Positions 42,201-54,200 of a DNA stretch of 64,000 nucleotides are shown piece by piece (position 1 is the first letter of the stretch; every line of letters begins with the position of its first letter). The notes under the pieces were generated by a model, which had not been told where the DNA came from, ran no database searches, and was given only the letters and a program-made list of their open reading frames with translations. The stretch lies in NCBI RefSeq assembly GCF_035046485.1, contig NC_085137.1, positions 501,538,536 through 501,602,535 of the forward strand. Direction: 5' to 3'. The position numbers and the translations under genes were made by a program. This stretch comes from Aedes albopictus (Eukaryota; Arthropoda; Insecta; Diptera; Culicidae).

Positions 42201-45200
42201 TCGTATATATGTTGCAAGATACTTCCAAAAATTGCAACGCGCTTCCATTATAACGCACTAATAAAATATTTAAAAATATTATTCCTGGTCATGCAAACAT
42301 TGCTCATGAGTTTTCTCAACATGGCTTCCATTGAAATCTAGGCCGGTGGTCGGTCCATCATCGATGGTTTTAATCAACATCACCATAAGATCGTCTTAAA
42401 TTTCTTTCAACTCATGCCAGAGCTAAAAGCATAACTCAAGAATACTAGGATTTATAACGTTCTCAATGCAGCCTAGTTGGTCTCCATCCAGAACGCCTTA
42501 AATTTATTTCATCTTATGCAAGGGTAAGAAGTATTACTCAAGAGTACTCTGGTTTATAACGTTCTTGATATAGGTTTATGCAAACTCCGCCAAGAACGTC
42601 ATAAAACATGTACGCCAAATTGTAAACAAACAATAAATTATCGCACCGCGGTGGATTTTGTGAATCTCGTCCGATGAATTTATTTATCAGTCCGGTACCG
42701 TTGCCAACCAGGCAGACCTTTTTCGATAACCGGCCTTGATGCGGTGCAGTGCCTCATTCCTCCGGTCAGCACTTTCAACAGGTAAGTAGTTGTTGATTTT
42801 GAAGATCGATGATTGGAACCCCGATTGCACGGGAAACGACGTCCTAGATGACCATACCCACCTCATTTCGAATGCTGCAACCGGAGGAACTTGGCACTGC
42901 ACCGCGTTGCGGTTGGGTTTCCGGGTAGGTGTTCTTGATTGGCAGCAATAATGGAACGATGAGAATCAAAATCTGATGCTTGAGTTTTTTCTTGTATTTT
43001 TCATGTACCAAACTGTTCTTATGCGAGAACAGTTACTCTTGATCAAGAACGGATGATTGAAGATAACTACAAGAACCTTATAAAACTGAAAATAAGTTCA
43101 ACAGTTCTTGTTGTGTTTATGGTTTTATGAACTGAACCTCAAGTATTCTTGGAGGTGTTTTTAAAACCACATATTCACGAAGAATAGTTGTGCTCAGCTG
43201 AGACTCCGATAAGATCAACTAGAATATGCGATGTTCCGATAAAACTATCATAAAAACAAATAAAACCAAATAGAATTAAGATTGTTACTTGGGTTGTGGA
43301 GCCTCGTAGCAGTGCGGTTAGGTTCAGCAAGCTTATAATCGCACCATGCTATGGGGTGAGGGTTCGATTCCCGCTTCGGGCGTTGAAACTTTTCGTGAGA
43401 ATAGTTTCTTCCCCGTTTCCACTGGTGCATGCTCCGTTGTCTCATGTTAAGTTTAAAACAGTCTGTACAGCCGAAAGCTGAAGACGTTGTCCGTGTCTTT
43501 TTTTTTTATTCCTGTATTTAAAATTTCAGTTTATATCACCCTATAATCCACGTATTCAAAAACTGGTAATGATTAAATGTGTGAAATAAGTTTATGATGT
43601 TATAATTCGAGTTGTCCGAACCTGTTTGCTGTTTTGTTTCCGTTGTCATCTACCCGTGCGATGCTTGAAGCTCACATTTGTTTTTAACTGAGCAAACACT
43701 AGTTGTTCTAGTTACGGTGTAGGTATCTCAAGAAGAAGTAGAAGATGTGATAGTTCTCCTGTAAAGTGAAAAGGAACATCTCTTATTCATATCGGGACGG
43801 AGTAGGATTCTCACACTTTTTAATAAATCCCTGGAGAAATTCCTGGAGGAATTCCTGCAAGAATCCAAGGAGTAATTCCTGGCGGAATGCATGGAGCAGT
43901 TCTTGAAATAATTTCTGGTGGAGTTCCTGGAGAAATGCCTGCAGGAATTGCTGAACGAATCCCTGGATGATTCTCGAAGGAATCATTAGAAGAATCAGTG
44001 GAGGAATTCGTGGAGGAATCACTGGAGGAATGCCAGAATTTTTACCTTGAGAAATCCATGGTGAAATTCCTAGGAAATCCTTGAAGGCATTCCTGGATGA
44101 ATAGCTGGAAAAAATCTGAAGTAATCACTTGAACTCCTGGAGCAATTCCTGATGGAATCCTTGAAAGAGTCGCTGGAGGACATTATTTGTGGAATCTCTA
44201 GAAGAATTCCTGGAGAAACTTCTGGAGGACTTCCTGAAGGGATTGCTGGAGAGATTTCTGTTTGTATTCCTGGAAGCATTCTTGGATAAATTCTTAAAGG
44301 AGCTCCTGGAATAATTCCTGGATGAATTCCTGGGAGAATACCTGAAGAAGTTGTTGAAGGAATGCCTGGAGGAATTCCTAGGCAAATCTCTGGATTCCAT
44401 GAGGAATAACTGGAGGAGTTCTTACAGGATGCCTGGATGAATTTCTGGAAGAATACCTGATGATATTTCCAGAGGAATCCTTGGAATCTTGGACGAATTC
44501 CAGGAAAAAATTCTAGAGAAATGCCTGGATGAATTCCCGGAGGATTTCCTAGAGAGAGAGTCCTGCATAAATCCTGGAGGAGTTCCAGGAGGAATCCCTT
44601 CAGGAATTCTTAGATAAATCCCTATAGGGGAATTCGTGGATAAATACGTGGTGAAATTGTAGTTAGTATCCTTGGAGAAATTCCTGAAAGATTTCCTTGA
44701 TGCATTCGTGAAAAAATCCCTTGAGGAATTTTGGGAGAAATCTCTGGAGAAGTTTCTGAAGAAATCGCTTCAGAAATTCCTGCAGGAATTCATAGAAAAA
44801 ATTCTGGAGGAGCTCTTGGAAGAACTCCTGGAGGAATCTCTGGAAGAATTCCCACTGAAATTGGCTTCTTTAGTGATGTTGAGATAATACCATATTCTGA
44901 ATCTGCATGCAAAACTGAGCCAAAATCCAAATTTTCATGAATTTTGGTGCTCGGGAACCTATTTAAAAATCAATTTAAAGTTTGTATGGGAGCGATTTGT
45001 CGAATCACCCCTCGTCGCATTTTGTACTGGATGGAACTGTCAAACAGTTACCCAGCTGTCAAAAGGTGATTTCAAAAAATCTATTTGAAATTGATCAGTG
45101 GCGATTCCCTTACCTCAAATCTACCTGTTCAACGAATGTAAATTCTTGAATTTTCTTAACAAATTGGTTTGTAATTTGTAGAAAATGACGAGAATAGTCG

Positions 45201-48200
45201 TTTCCGTCCATTTTCAATTTGATCCTGGTCCTGTACTCTCCGCAAATACAAGTTTTAGGGTCGTTGAACAGGTAAAAAGTGAGGTTACGAGTCGCCACTG
45301 AAATTGATTTTCAAAATAAAGTTCTAAAAATCTGAAAAAAAATCATAGTGGCTCAGAAAAAGGTGCTCTTTCGTATAAAATAAAAAAATCGATACATTTT
45401 TCTTAATTTAAAACCCCAATTCCAGGAAGAACTCATGGAGGAATCCCTGGAGGAATTCCTGGAGGAACTCCTAGATGAATTGTTGGGGGAATTCCTGGAG
45501 GAATTCTAGGAAGAATTTTTGAGGGAGTCTGGATAAATTCCTGGATGAAAATCCTGGAGGAATCCCTGGAAAGAATTTCTGAAGAAATCCGTGATGGAAC
45601 TCCAAGAGGAATCTCTGGAGAAATTCCTGGATGAATTTCTGGAGCAATCTTTGAAATAATTCGTAGAAAAATTCCTGGATGTACTGCTGCGGAAATTCCT
45701 TGAGTAATTCTGGGAGAAATCCCTGGAGAAATGCTTGGAGGAATTCCTGGCCAAATGTCTAGAAGAATACCTGGATAAATTCCTGGAGGTATTCCTAACT
45801 GGATTCCTGGAGAAATTCCAGGAAGAATTTCTGGGAGCATCGCTGGAAGATTTCCTGGATAAATTCCTGGAACAATTCCTGCATAAAATTCTAGAGGAAT
45901 TCCAGGAAGACTTCGTGGAGGAATCCCTAGAGAAATTCTTAGATGAATCCTTGAAGAAATTCATGATGAAATCCGAGTGGAGCTTCAGAAGAAATCTCTG
46001 GGAAATTCCATAAAGATTTCCAGGAGGAATCCCTTGATAAATCCATGGAAAAAACTTTGGGAGAGGAACTTTGGGAGGAAATTTCTGAATAAATGCCTTG
46101 AGGAATTCATGGAAGAATTATTAGAAAAAATCTGGAGCAATCCCTGGAGAAATTCCTGGAGGAACTTCGTAAGGAATTTGTGGAGGAATTCCTGGAGATT
46201 CCTGGAAGAATTCCTGGATGAATTCTTGGATGAATTCCTAGGGTAATTCCTGGAGAAAATTTTGGAAGAGTTTGGAGGAATTCCTGGAGCAATTCTTGGA
46301 GGAGTTACTGGAGATATCTCTTGAGGAATCCCTGGAGGAATTTTTAGACAATTTTCTGAAGGAATCCCTGCAGTAATTCTCGGAGGTTTCTGTTAAGGAA
46401 TTCCTCAAGGATTTTTTTTAAATTTCTATTTCTTCATTTCTTCAACCGATGAAGACTAGCACATTATACATATATTATTTTTCTTATTTCCTAATTTATA
46501 AAAAAAATATTCGAAGAATATTTAAAAAAAATAAATTAACTAGTGTTTTTAAATGTTTTCTTTTTCTAATAGTATGTAATTATGTTATAAAATTTTGCCT
46601 AGACATGGTGAAATCAATCATTTGGAGATGTTTATAATAAGCAATCATCATGCGATTTAAAGGCTCATTTGGCGTAATTTGTTCAGTGGTCGCAAAGGCG
46701 GTCGTTACTCATAAAATGGAATTCCTGGAGGAATCCGGGGATCCTGGAGGAATTCTGGGAAGAAGCCCCACAGGTATTCCTGGAGGAATCCTTGCAGGAA
46801 TTCTTGGGGAATTCCTTGGAGGAATTTCTGGAGGTATCTCTAGAGGAATCTCCCGGAGGAATTCCAATAGGAATTCCTGGAGAAATCTCTGGATGACTTC
46901 CTGGAGAAATCCTTGGAATAATTCCTGGAGGAATCCCAGGAAGAATTCCTGAAGAAATCGCAGAATAAATACCTGAAGAAATCTAAAGAGGAGTTCCTGA
47001 AGAAACTGCAGAAAGAATTTCTGAAGAAATCGCAGAAGGAATTCTTGAGAAAATACTGCAGATATCCCAAGAAGAGTTCATGGAGGAACTTCTGAAGGAG
47101 TCCCTGTAGCAATTCCTGAAAAATTCCCTTGTGGACTTCCGGAAGATCCCCAGGAGGAATCTCGGAAGCAATCCCAAGAGGAACTCCTAAGGGCATCTGT
47201 AAACACTTCCTGGAGGAATTCCTGAATGAAGTCTGGAGGAGTTCCTGAAGGAATCCCAGAAAGAGTTTCTTGAGAAACCCTTGGATGAATTTTCACAATA
47301 ATCCTCGGAGCTGTTCTTGAAAGAATCCCATGTGAAATTTTCGTGTGAATCCCTGGTGGAATTTCTGTAGACATTCTTGGAGGAATAACTGGAAAAAATC
47401 CTGAAGAAACCCCAGAAGGAATCCTGGAAGTAATCTCATGAGGAATTCCTTGGAAATCCCAAGAGGGATTAAAAAAAATCCTGGAAGACATTCAATCCCA
47501 GGAAAAAAAATCTGATAGAATCCAAGTCTGCTGTAATTTCGGGATGAATAATTGAAGTAATCCTTGGATAAGCTTCTAACTTGGCTTCTAAAGGATTTTC
47601 TGTAGAAAATTAAGAAGGAATTACTCGATTAATTTTTGAATCGTCTCTCTCTCTCTGGTAGAGTTTTCTGAAAGAATTCTTGCGCAATGATTCGAGATGG
47701 GACTATTGGAGCAAGCTCTAGCGAAATCCTTTCCCTGAAACAAACACTATCAGACCCTGCAAGACGTTTGAAGAAATACCTGAAGAAATTTTTGAAGGTG
47801 TTCCTGGAGGGATTCATTTTTTCGGAAGGAATCCCACATTTTATAGAATTGTACACTTTAAGGCGTTTTTTTAGATTTACAAACTTTAAACTTTAATAAT
47901 TAATTTAGTTTTGTAAACGCAGAGCTTGGATTAACAACGTGTGGTTTATTGAATAGATGGTTTGAGAATGACGAGTATAATGTCGTTTTCGTTTTTGATT
48001 CAGTTCCAACCTGGGTTGGAACTGGATCAGATCACAGTTGCAACATCTACCCGACTCAGGTTCGCTTGTGCTGAAATTCGTTTGACGTTTGTTTGTTTAC
48101 ACATTTTCCACCGATCCAGTTCCAACCCACACGGAGAGACGAAACTACCCAAAAGTGAGTTCTTTCCACTCAACTTCGGGGTTGCGTGCGTCAAGCCAAT

Positions 48201-51200
48201 TTTGAGTTGATGGAATCGATGTTTATATTGGGTTGTTCCCGCTTGCTTCCATGTGAAAAAAAATAACTAATTTCAAGTTTTTTTTCACCCAACTGAAATT
48301 TCGACTAGGTTGTATTCACTCAAATTTGAGTACTGTGCTAGAAACTCAGTGTTGGCTTGACGCACGCAACTGCAAAAGTTGGGATGTTTCTCTCTTTACT
48401 CTCTGACAACAATAGAAAGAGCGTATGAAAAGGGAGATGAAAAAGAACTCAAAATTGAGTTTAAAAGTACCTAATTTTGAGTTTTTCAGTTTCTCCGTGC
48501 AGGTTCAAAAACGAATTCAACATAAGTAAAAGTCAAAGAAGCAGTATTTCTGTGATTAGTTAACGATTGCTTCTGACTTCCGGGTTTCTACGTCATCACC
48601 CCCTCTCAATCATTGAGCCCTAGATTCCTTCGCATCTCTTGAAGCCGTCCAGGGTCCAGGGACTTGGTGAAAACGTCAGCTAATTGTTCTTGAGTACCGA
48701 CAGCCTTCACTTTGATTCGTCCTGCAGCAATATGATCCCTGATGAAATGGTGTTTGACATCTATGTGCTTGCTTCGTTTTGTTTCCAAATTGTTGGCCAT
48801 GGCGATGCAGCCTCTATTGCCCTCAAAAATGGTTACTGGTGTCTTCGGATCTTTGATTTTCATGTCTTCAAGAACTCCGGCGAACCAAAGCGCCTCTGCA
48901 GTGGCTGCACTCAAGGCGACGTATTCCGATTCACTTGAAGATGTAGCCACCGTAGTTTGCTTCTTGCTGTATCATGAAACCGTTGATCCAAAAAACTTTG
49001 AATACATATCTGATAACCAATTTCCGGTCTTCATTATCAGCAGTCCAGTCAGCATCAGCAAATCCAATTAGCGGCTCGGTGTCTTGTCGTCGAAACTCCA
49101 ATACGGCGTTGGCACTTCCCTTCAGGTATCGGACGACTCTCTTTAAACTTTGCCAGTGCGATTCTATTGGGTTTTGTTGATACCGGCCTAGGTACCCGAC
49201 TGGAAAGCATATGTCCGGTCGGTTCCATCTCGTTGTAGTTGCAGTCCTTTCTCCATGGGTGACTTCGCTGGATTACATTCAGCCAATCCGAAATTCTGCA
49301 CGATCCTTGCCACATGCGCCTGCTGCGAAAGTTGAAGAGTTCCAGCTTCATGATTGTATGCAATTTTCATCCCAAGGAAGTGACGTGCCTCCCCGCCGTC
49401 GGTCATAAGGTACACCGGGGCAAGTTGAAACGGGTGGGGCAAGATGAAACACGAAGTTTTGAAACAGATTTCAATAAATTTTGGAAATTTACCCTTTGCT
49501 AAAAGATAGTTTGAATCAAAAACTATGTGTTATGGCGATCAAACTAATTATCATCAATAGAAAACATCATGTTAACCCACTGTTTCATCTTGCCCCACCC
49601 GTTTCAACTTGCCCCGGTGTACCTTACAGGAAACCATTGAAAGTTGCTGCTTCAAACGAATGATGGACTTCAATTTCCTCCCCGCGATTAGTAAATCGTT
49701 GACATACAGGACAACGTATAGCTCATCTTCTTCATCGCTTCTGATGTACAAACAGTAATCGTGACGAGATCGGTAGAAACCCAGTTTGACCATTTGGCTG
49801 TTGAATTTCTCGTTCCAGGTGACTGCTTCAGCTCGTATAATGATTTGAGGAGCCTGGACGCCTTCAAGAACTTGTAGATTTCCTCCTTGAGTTCTCCATG
49901 TAAAAACGCAGTTTTGACGTCCAATGAATTGGTAAAAATAGAATCGCTTGTGTACGCCTACTGCCAACACAGTCCGGATGGTTGATAGCTTGGCAACTTG
50001 TGCATACGTTTCTTCAAAAGCTACACCTTGACGTTGTAGGAAGCCCTTCGCTACCAGTCGAGCCTTGTAACGTACCTGGCCATTCTCGTCCTCCTTCACT
50101 CGAAATACCCACTAGGTACTGGGATGTCCACCTCGACCTCATAAAAATTTCCCCTCAAATTCGCAGTAGCAATGACCTCGTTGTCCTTTTTGAGAACCGC
50201 TACGGAACCGCAGAAGATGACCACAACGCCCGCCTTCGCCAGTTTCTTCACTGACATCAGATTGTCTCGTAACTGAGGAACAAAGATTATATCCTTCATG
50301 ATCAGCGGGGTGTTCTTGTTACTGCTTCCAGCGATAGTTTCCACAAACTTGAACACCAACGTTTCTCCGTCTTTTTCGACTTGAATTTCGATTGATTGCT
50401 TGAGACGGCGGCTTTCCGAGAATACAGCTACATCATTCACCAGGTGGTCGCTTTAACCTGAATCGAGCTTGACCACCAGCTTATCGGTTCGTGGTTTCTC
50501 CGTCTTGCGACTTGCTACGAAACTTACTGCCTTCCGTTGATCTGCCGAATTAGCTTCACCGCCTCTCTGTCGACAATCTTTCTTCAGATATCCTCGCTTA
50601 CCGCACTTGTGGCACTTGCCTTGAAACTTTGTTGACTTCCAAATCTTTTCTCCAGAAAACGCTGCCAACTTGACATCGCCCGAGACTTCGTGACGTTCGG
50701 TTCGCTCGAGCTCCTTCGCCAATAAGCGTTGCTTCACGACCTCCCCAATGTTGCTATTTTTCACTGATTACTTGCTCAATAAAGCTCATCATTTGTATTT
50801 TAATCACGCGCGATTATGCCGTGCTCTGATCATCGATGAGCAGGAGCGAAGATATGAGAAGAAAACAATGGAAATCGCAAACGACTGTGTGAGCATCTGC
50901 TTGTGTCGCATCGCGCTCGTTTGTTCGGCTCGGCCATACCGAATGGATTGGATGGACACGGTTCGGCCCGAACGCTTGCGGTGCACACAGATAAAGCATT
51001 CGAATATATCGACACAAACGTGCACGCAAGCCAACTATGTCTCGTGATGAGCATATTCAGCGATGAAAAGCACGGCTTGAATGCAAGGCGTCCGCTCATT
51101 GGCGAAAGATAATTACCAACATCGGCTGATCGGTGTCGAACCCAATCGTGTGCTATTCGTACGGGCGGTTGCACAGGTGCTTCTGTGGAAAGAGACTTTT

Positions 51201-54200
51201 CGCTCGCTGTTGATAACGACTCAAGGCTACTCGCCTATGTTTTCACAAAAAAGCAAGGTTGCGACCTCCAAACTCAGCTCTTCCTCAGGGATGTTTTCAA
51301 GTGCTATCACCGACCTCTTGGTAACGTATCCGGACAGACATTCGTTTGCCAAGAAACTGACGATGAACGACATTTCCGATCTTGATCCTCAAACATGTTC
51401 TTCTCAGCCGGTGCTTCGGGTACATCCTCCGTAATCGTGTTCAAAACGCCCGCGGAGTCCAAGAACATTTTGATTTGGAAGCTCCAGTGTTGGAAACCTG
51501 CACCACCGTTGAATTGTGGAATACCACACATAACTTCTCTCGTAGAGGTGCCCATAACCTTTTATAAACGCAGAGCTTGGTTTAACAACGTGTGGTTTAT
51601 TGAAAAGTTGGTTTGAGAATGACAAAAATAAGTGAAAGTAAAATAAGCAGGATAGCTGTGATTAGTTAACGATTGCTTCTGACTTCCGGGTTGCTACGTC
51701 ATCATTCAGAAAACTTGTAGTTTTTTTCCGAAGCTTTTCACATTTTGGGATGTTTTTCAATATCATTTTATTTTTAATCAAGAGTTTAATTTGACCATAT
51801 TGATAAATATTCGAAAATTGCGTCTGATAATGACCGAAGAATAGTAGGCCGAAACGCATAACGCTAAAAAAGCTGTCTCCGTTAATCGTCACCGATAAGT
51901 GCCACAAATCGTTCACGGTGATCAACCCCAGTCAGCATAAACAGTTTCATATCTTGAAATTTGATTTAAGCGCTGTTTGCAGATCAGAAGGAATTTCTCA
52001 GCCTATCTTGATGCATGGGAAATTCCTTGCCTGAATTGCTCAAGAAACCGGTTTTCCTTCCATCGCAGTACGCATTTGCGAAGAAATGACAATTCAAATA
52101 GCAGTCACCGTAGAAAGTTTCTGCCAGGAATCGCTCAAGAAGTTTCTTGAGCAATTCCTTTTTAACTCGAAACTTTAGAATAAAAACAAAATCAAGTTAG
52201 TTTATACATATTTTCCTTCTTCTCATCTGCAGAGGAAATCGAACTTCCTTCGCAACTAAGCTATATCGATCGTAGCTTCTTTGGCGCCATTAATCCTGGC
52301 CACAGTTAGTCAACGGGAGATCTGTTTCACTGTTTCTCATATTTCATCGTACCGTTACTAGGGGTGACAGTGGATTTCATAGAAAATCAATGGAACAAAC
52401 CAATACCTGTTCCTCATCCATTGTGTTTTGTTGTGGATTTTACAGTTTTTAACTGTATGATATAGGGTGACCAAGGGTATTATCGGCAGGTTTGTTGGGG
52501 GTTTTTTGTCAACCTAATTGTCTGAAATTTGGTAGTATAATTCAGCTTGGTAGGGAAAGATTTGAGGCCAATTTTGGGATCAATAGGTTTAAAAAAAAAA
52601 CAATATGACGAAGAGAACATAACGGCCAAAAATTCGTAAGTTCCCCTATTTGCAAATCAACCAAGCTTTACACGAATATGAACAATTTTTTTGTGATGTT
52701 ATTTTTAATGTAGCTTTTAAAAGTTTTTAATCGTCAAGTAAAGAAAACTTTGATCTATTTGATAGAAACTTTTCATAGATTTTATTGTGGTAAATTAGCA
52801 TATATCATCGAAGTTATATGGCCTTCGCAATATTCAATAAAAGTTTATTTGTACTTTTACGCTTTTACAGCGAAATAAATTAAATTTAAGATTCTTGCTC
52901 TAATGTTCCTAGCTATACTGGCAAATTTGGATGCATCTATGGCTTAATAAAAGTTGTCTATTTCCTCCACTAAAGACGGTAAGCAAAGATACATCGTCCT
53001 TAACATGTAGCATTCCTAACGATTCCTGCATGTTAAAGGGGATGTAACACAATACCCAGTACTGGAAAAACTGCATTCATACTGCCATCCAACCAACAAC
53101 TGTTGAAGAAACTTATCCTGGATCCAACAGGATATTACTAGAGCACTAGGTGCCTGCTATGAATGTACTGCCTCGCCGCATCGAACACAATCATCAGCAA
53201 AGCAGTAGGTATGGTTCCTATTCGGTTCGGTGGTGGTGTGTCCTGTCCTGGAAGTGTCACTTCGGTGTATCGATTTTTGTCTGCCGCCGTGCCGGAACGA
53301 ACAGATACCTAGAAATAGCGCACGACAAAAGTGTTACGGCTTTTAACTCTTGACGTTAATGTTGTCGGCATCAGAGCCATATGGTTGGTTGATTGGTTGC
53401 TTGTCTACCCAGCGATAGTAGAGCGAGCGTCACCGAGTTTTGGTTTGGTTGATGCCGGAGAATCTCCAGTGTGCCACTCTGTCGCGGCGGCTGACTATCA
53501 TCGTGACCGACCGACGACGAGTGTTGTGCAGGGGCAGGACCGACCGGACAATGTGGCGTCAATCAGAAGGATGGTTTTTGCTTCTGTCGATAGCGGCGAC
53601 GCTGGATTTTATTACATTGGCTGATGGTAGTTCGCACGCGTGGATCTGTCGAAGGCAATTGATGGGTTTCTATTTTTAAACCAGCATGGGAGTGGGTCAA
53701 ACTTCAAGATGCGTTGTTGGAATGTTCAAGTATTGATGAATTATTTTTTTTGATTTTTGGAAATAGTTGAGCCTTTTGAGCCTATGGAGATTACATGTAA
53801 TGTATCGCAACTGCATAGTATAACGAAATACATTGGAACCTTGTAAATGCACAACACCGCACGTTGGGCGCCAATGTAACGAAAACATTGGAACCTTATA
53901 AATGTATATTTTATTTTCCGTATCGGGCCTCTCGTTTGGGAACTTAGATATGACAAATAAAATGGAATATTACAAATGCACAAAACACAAACATGCAACA
54001 CATAACATAAATTGTGCCCAGTTATCCAAATAGATAACTAAGTCCGAACCCAGGATGACGAGGTTTCATTTTTGTTCTTGGTCCATCAGTCAATCCTGTA
54101 ATCGTATTTTTTCTGGCAGTTCGCCTTTTAGTTCGCAGCATCTGTTGCGGCATTCATAGCTTGTTTTTTGGTCTAGGAATTTCTAATCCTAAGGGGGCAT

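Larger units (their letters stand above)
47912..51705 (-). pseudogene. Copia-2 LTR retrotransposon, decayed, integrase deleted
   Basis: LTRs at 47912-48598 (3', enlarged by nested MITEs) and 51563-51705 (5', 143 bp) share TAAACGCAGAGCTTGG and TGACTTCCGGGT. Just inside the 5' LTR is GGTTATGGGCACC, the primer site and likely gag start (MGTSTREVM, 51307-51555). A gag zinc knuckle [14 protein letters not shown] lies at 50453-50764. The protease block LDSG-stop-SDH carries a stop at 50453-50455. Protease-side sequence passes straight into reverse transcriptase ([11 protein letters not shown], near 50110), so the integrase is missing. RNase H ends at 48606 ([18 protein letters not shown]), followed by the polypurine tract GAGAGGGGG and the LTR start TGATGACG. 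Confidence 0.88.

Noticed and set aside
43800..47870. Long frames giving RNSS-, GIPP- or EEFL-repeat proteins on both strands
   Set aside because: The 12-bp period keeps all frames open and produces four-residue repeats; no start context, domain or strand preference supports a gene.
53331..53679. Two overlapping plus-strand frames as an extra flotillin exon
   Set aside because: Exon 1 joins exon 2 exactly in phase and matches the conserved protein without an insertion; the G+C-rich patch is reported without a gene call.
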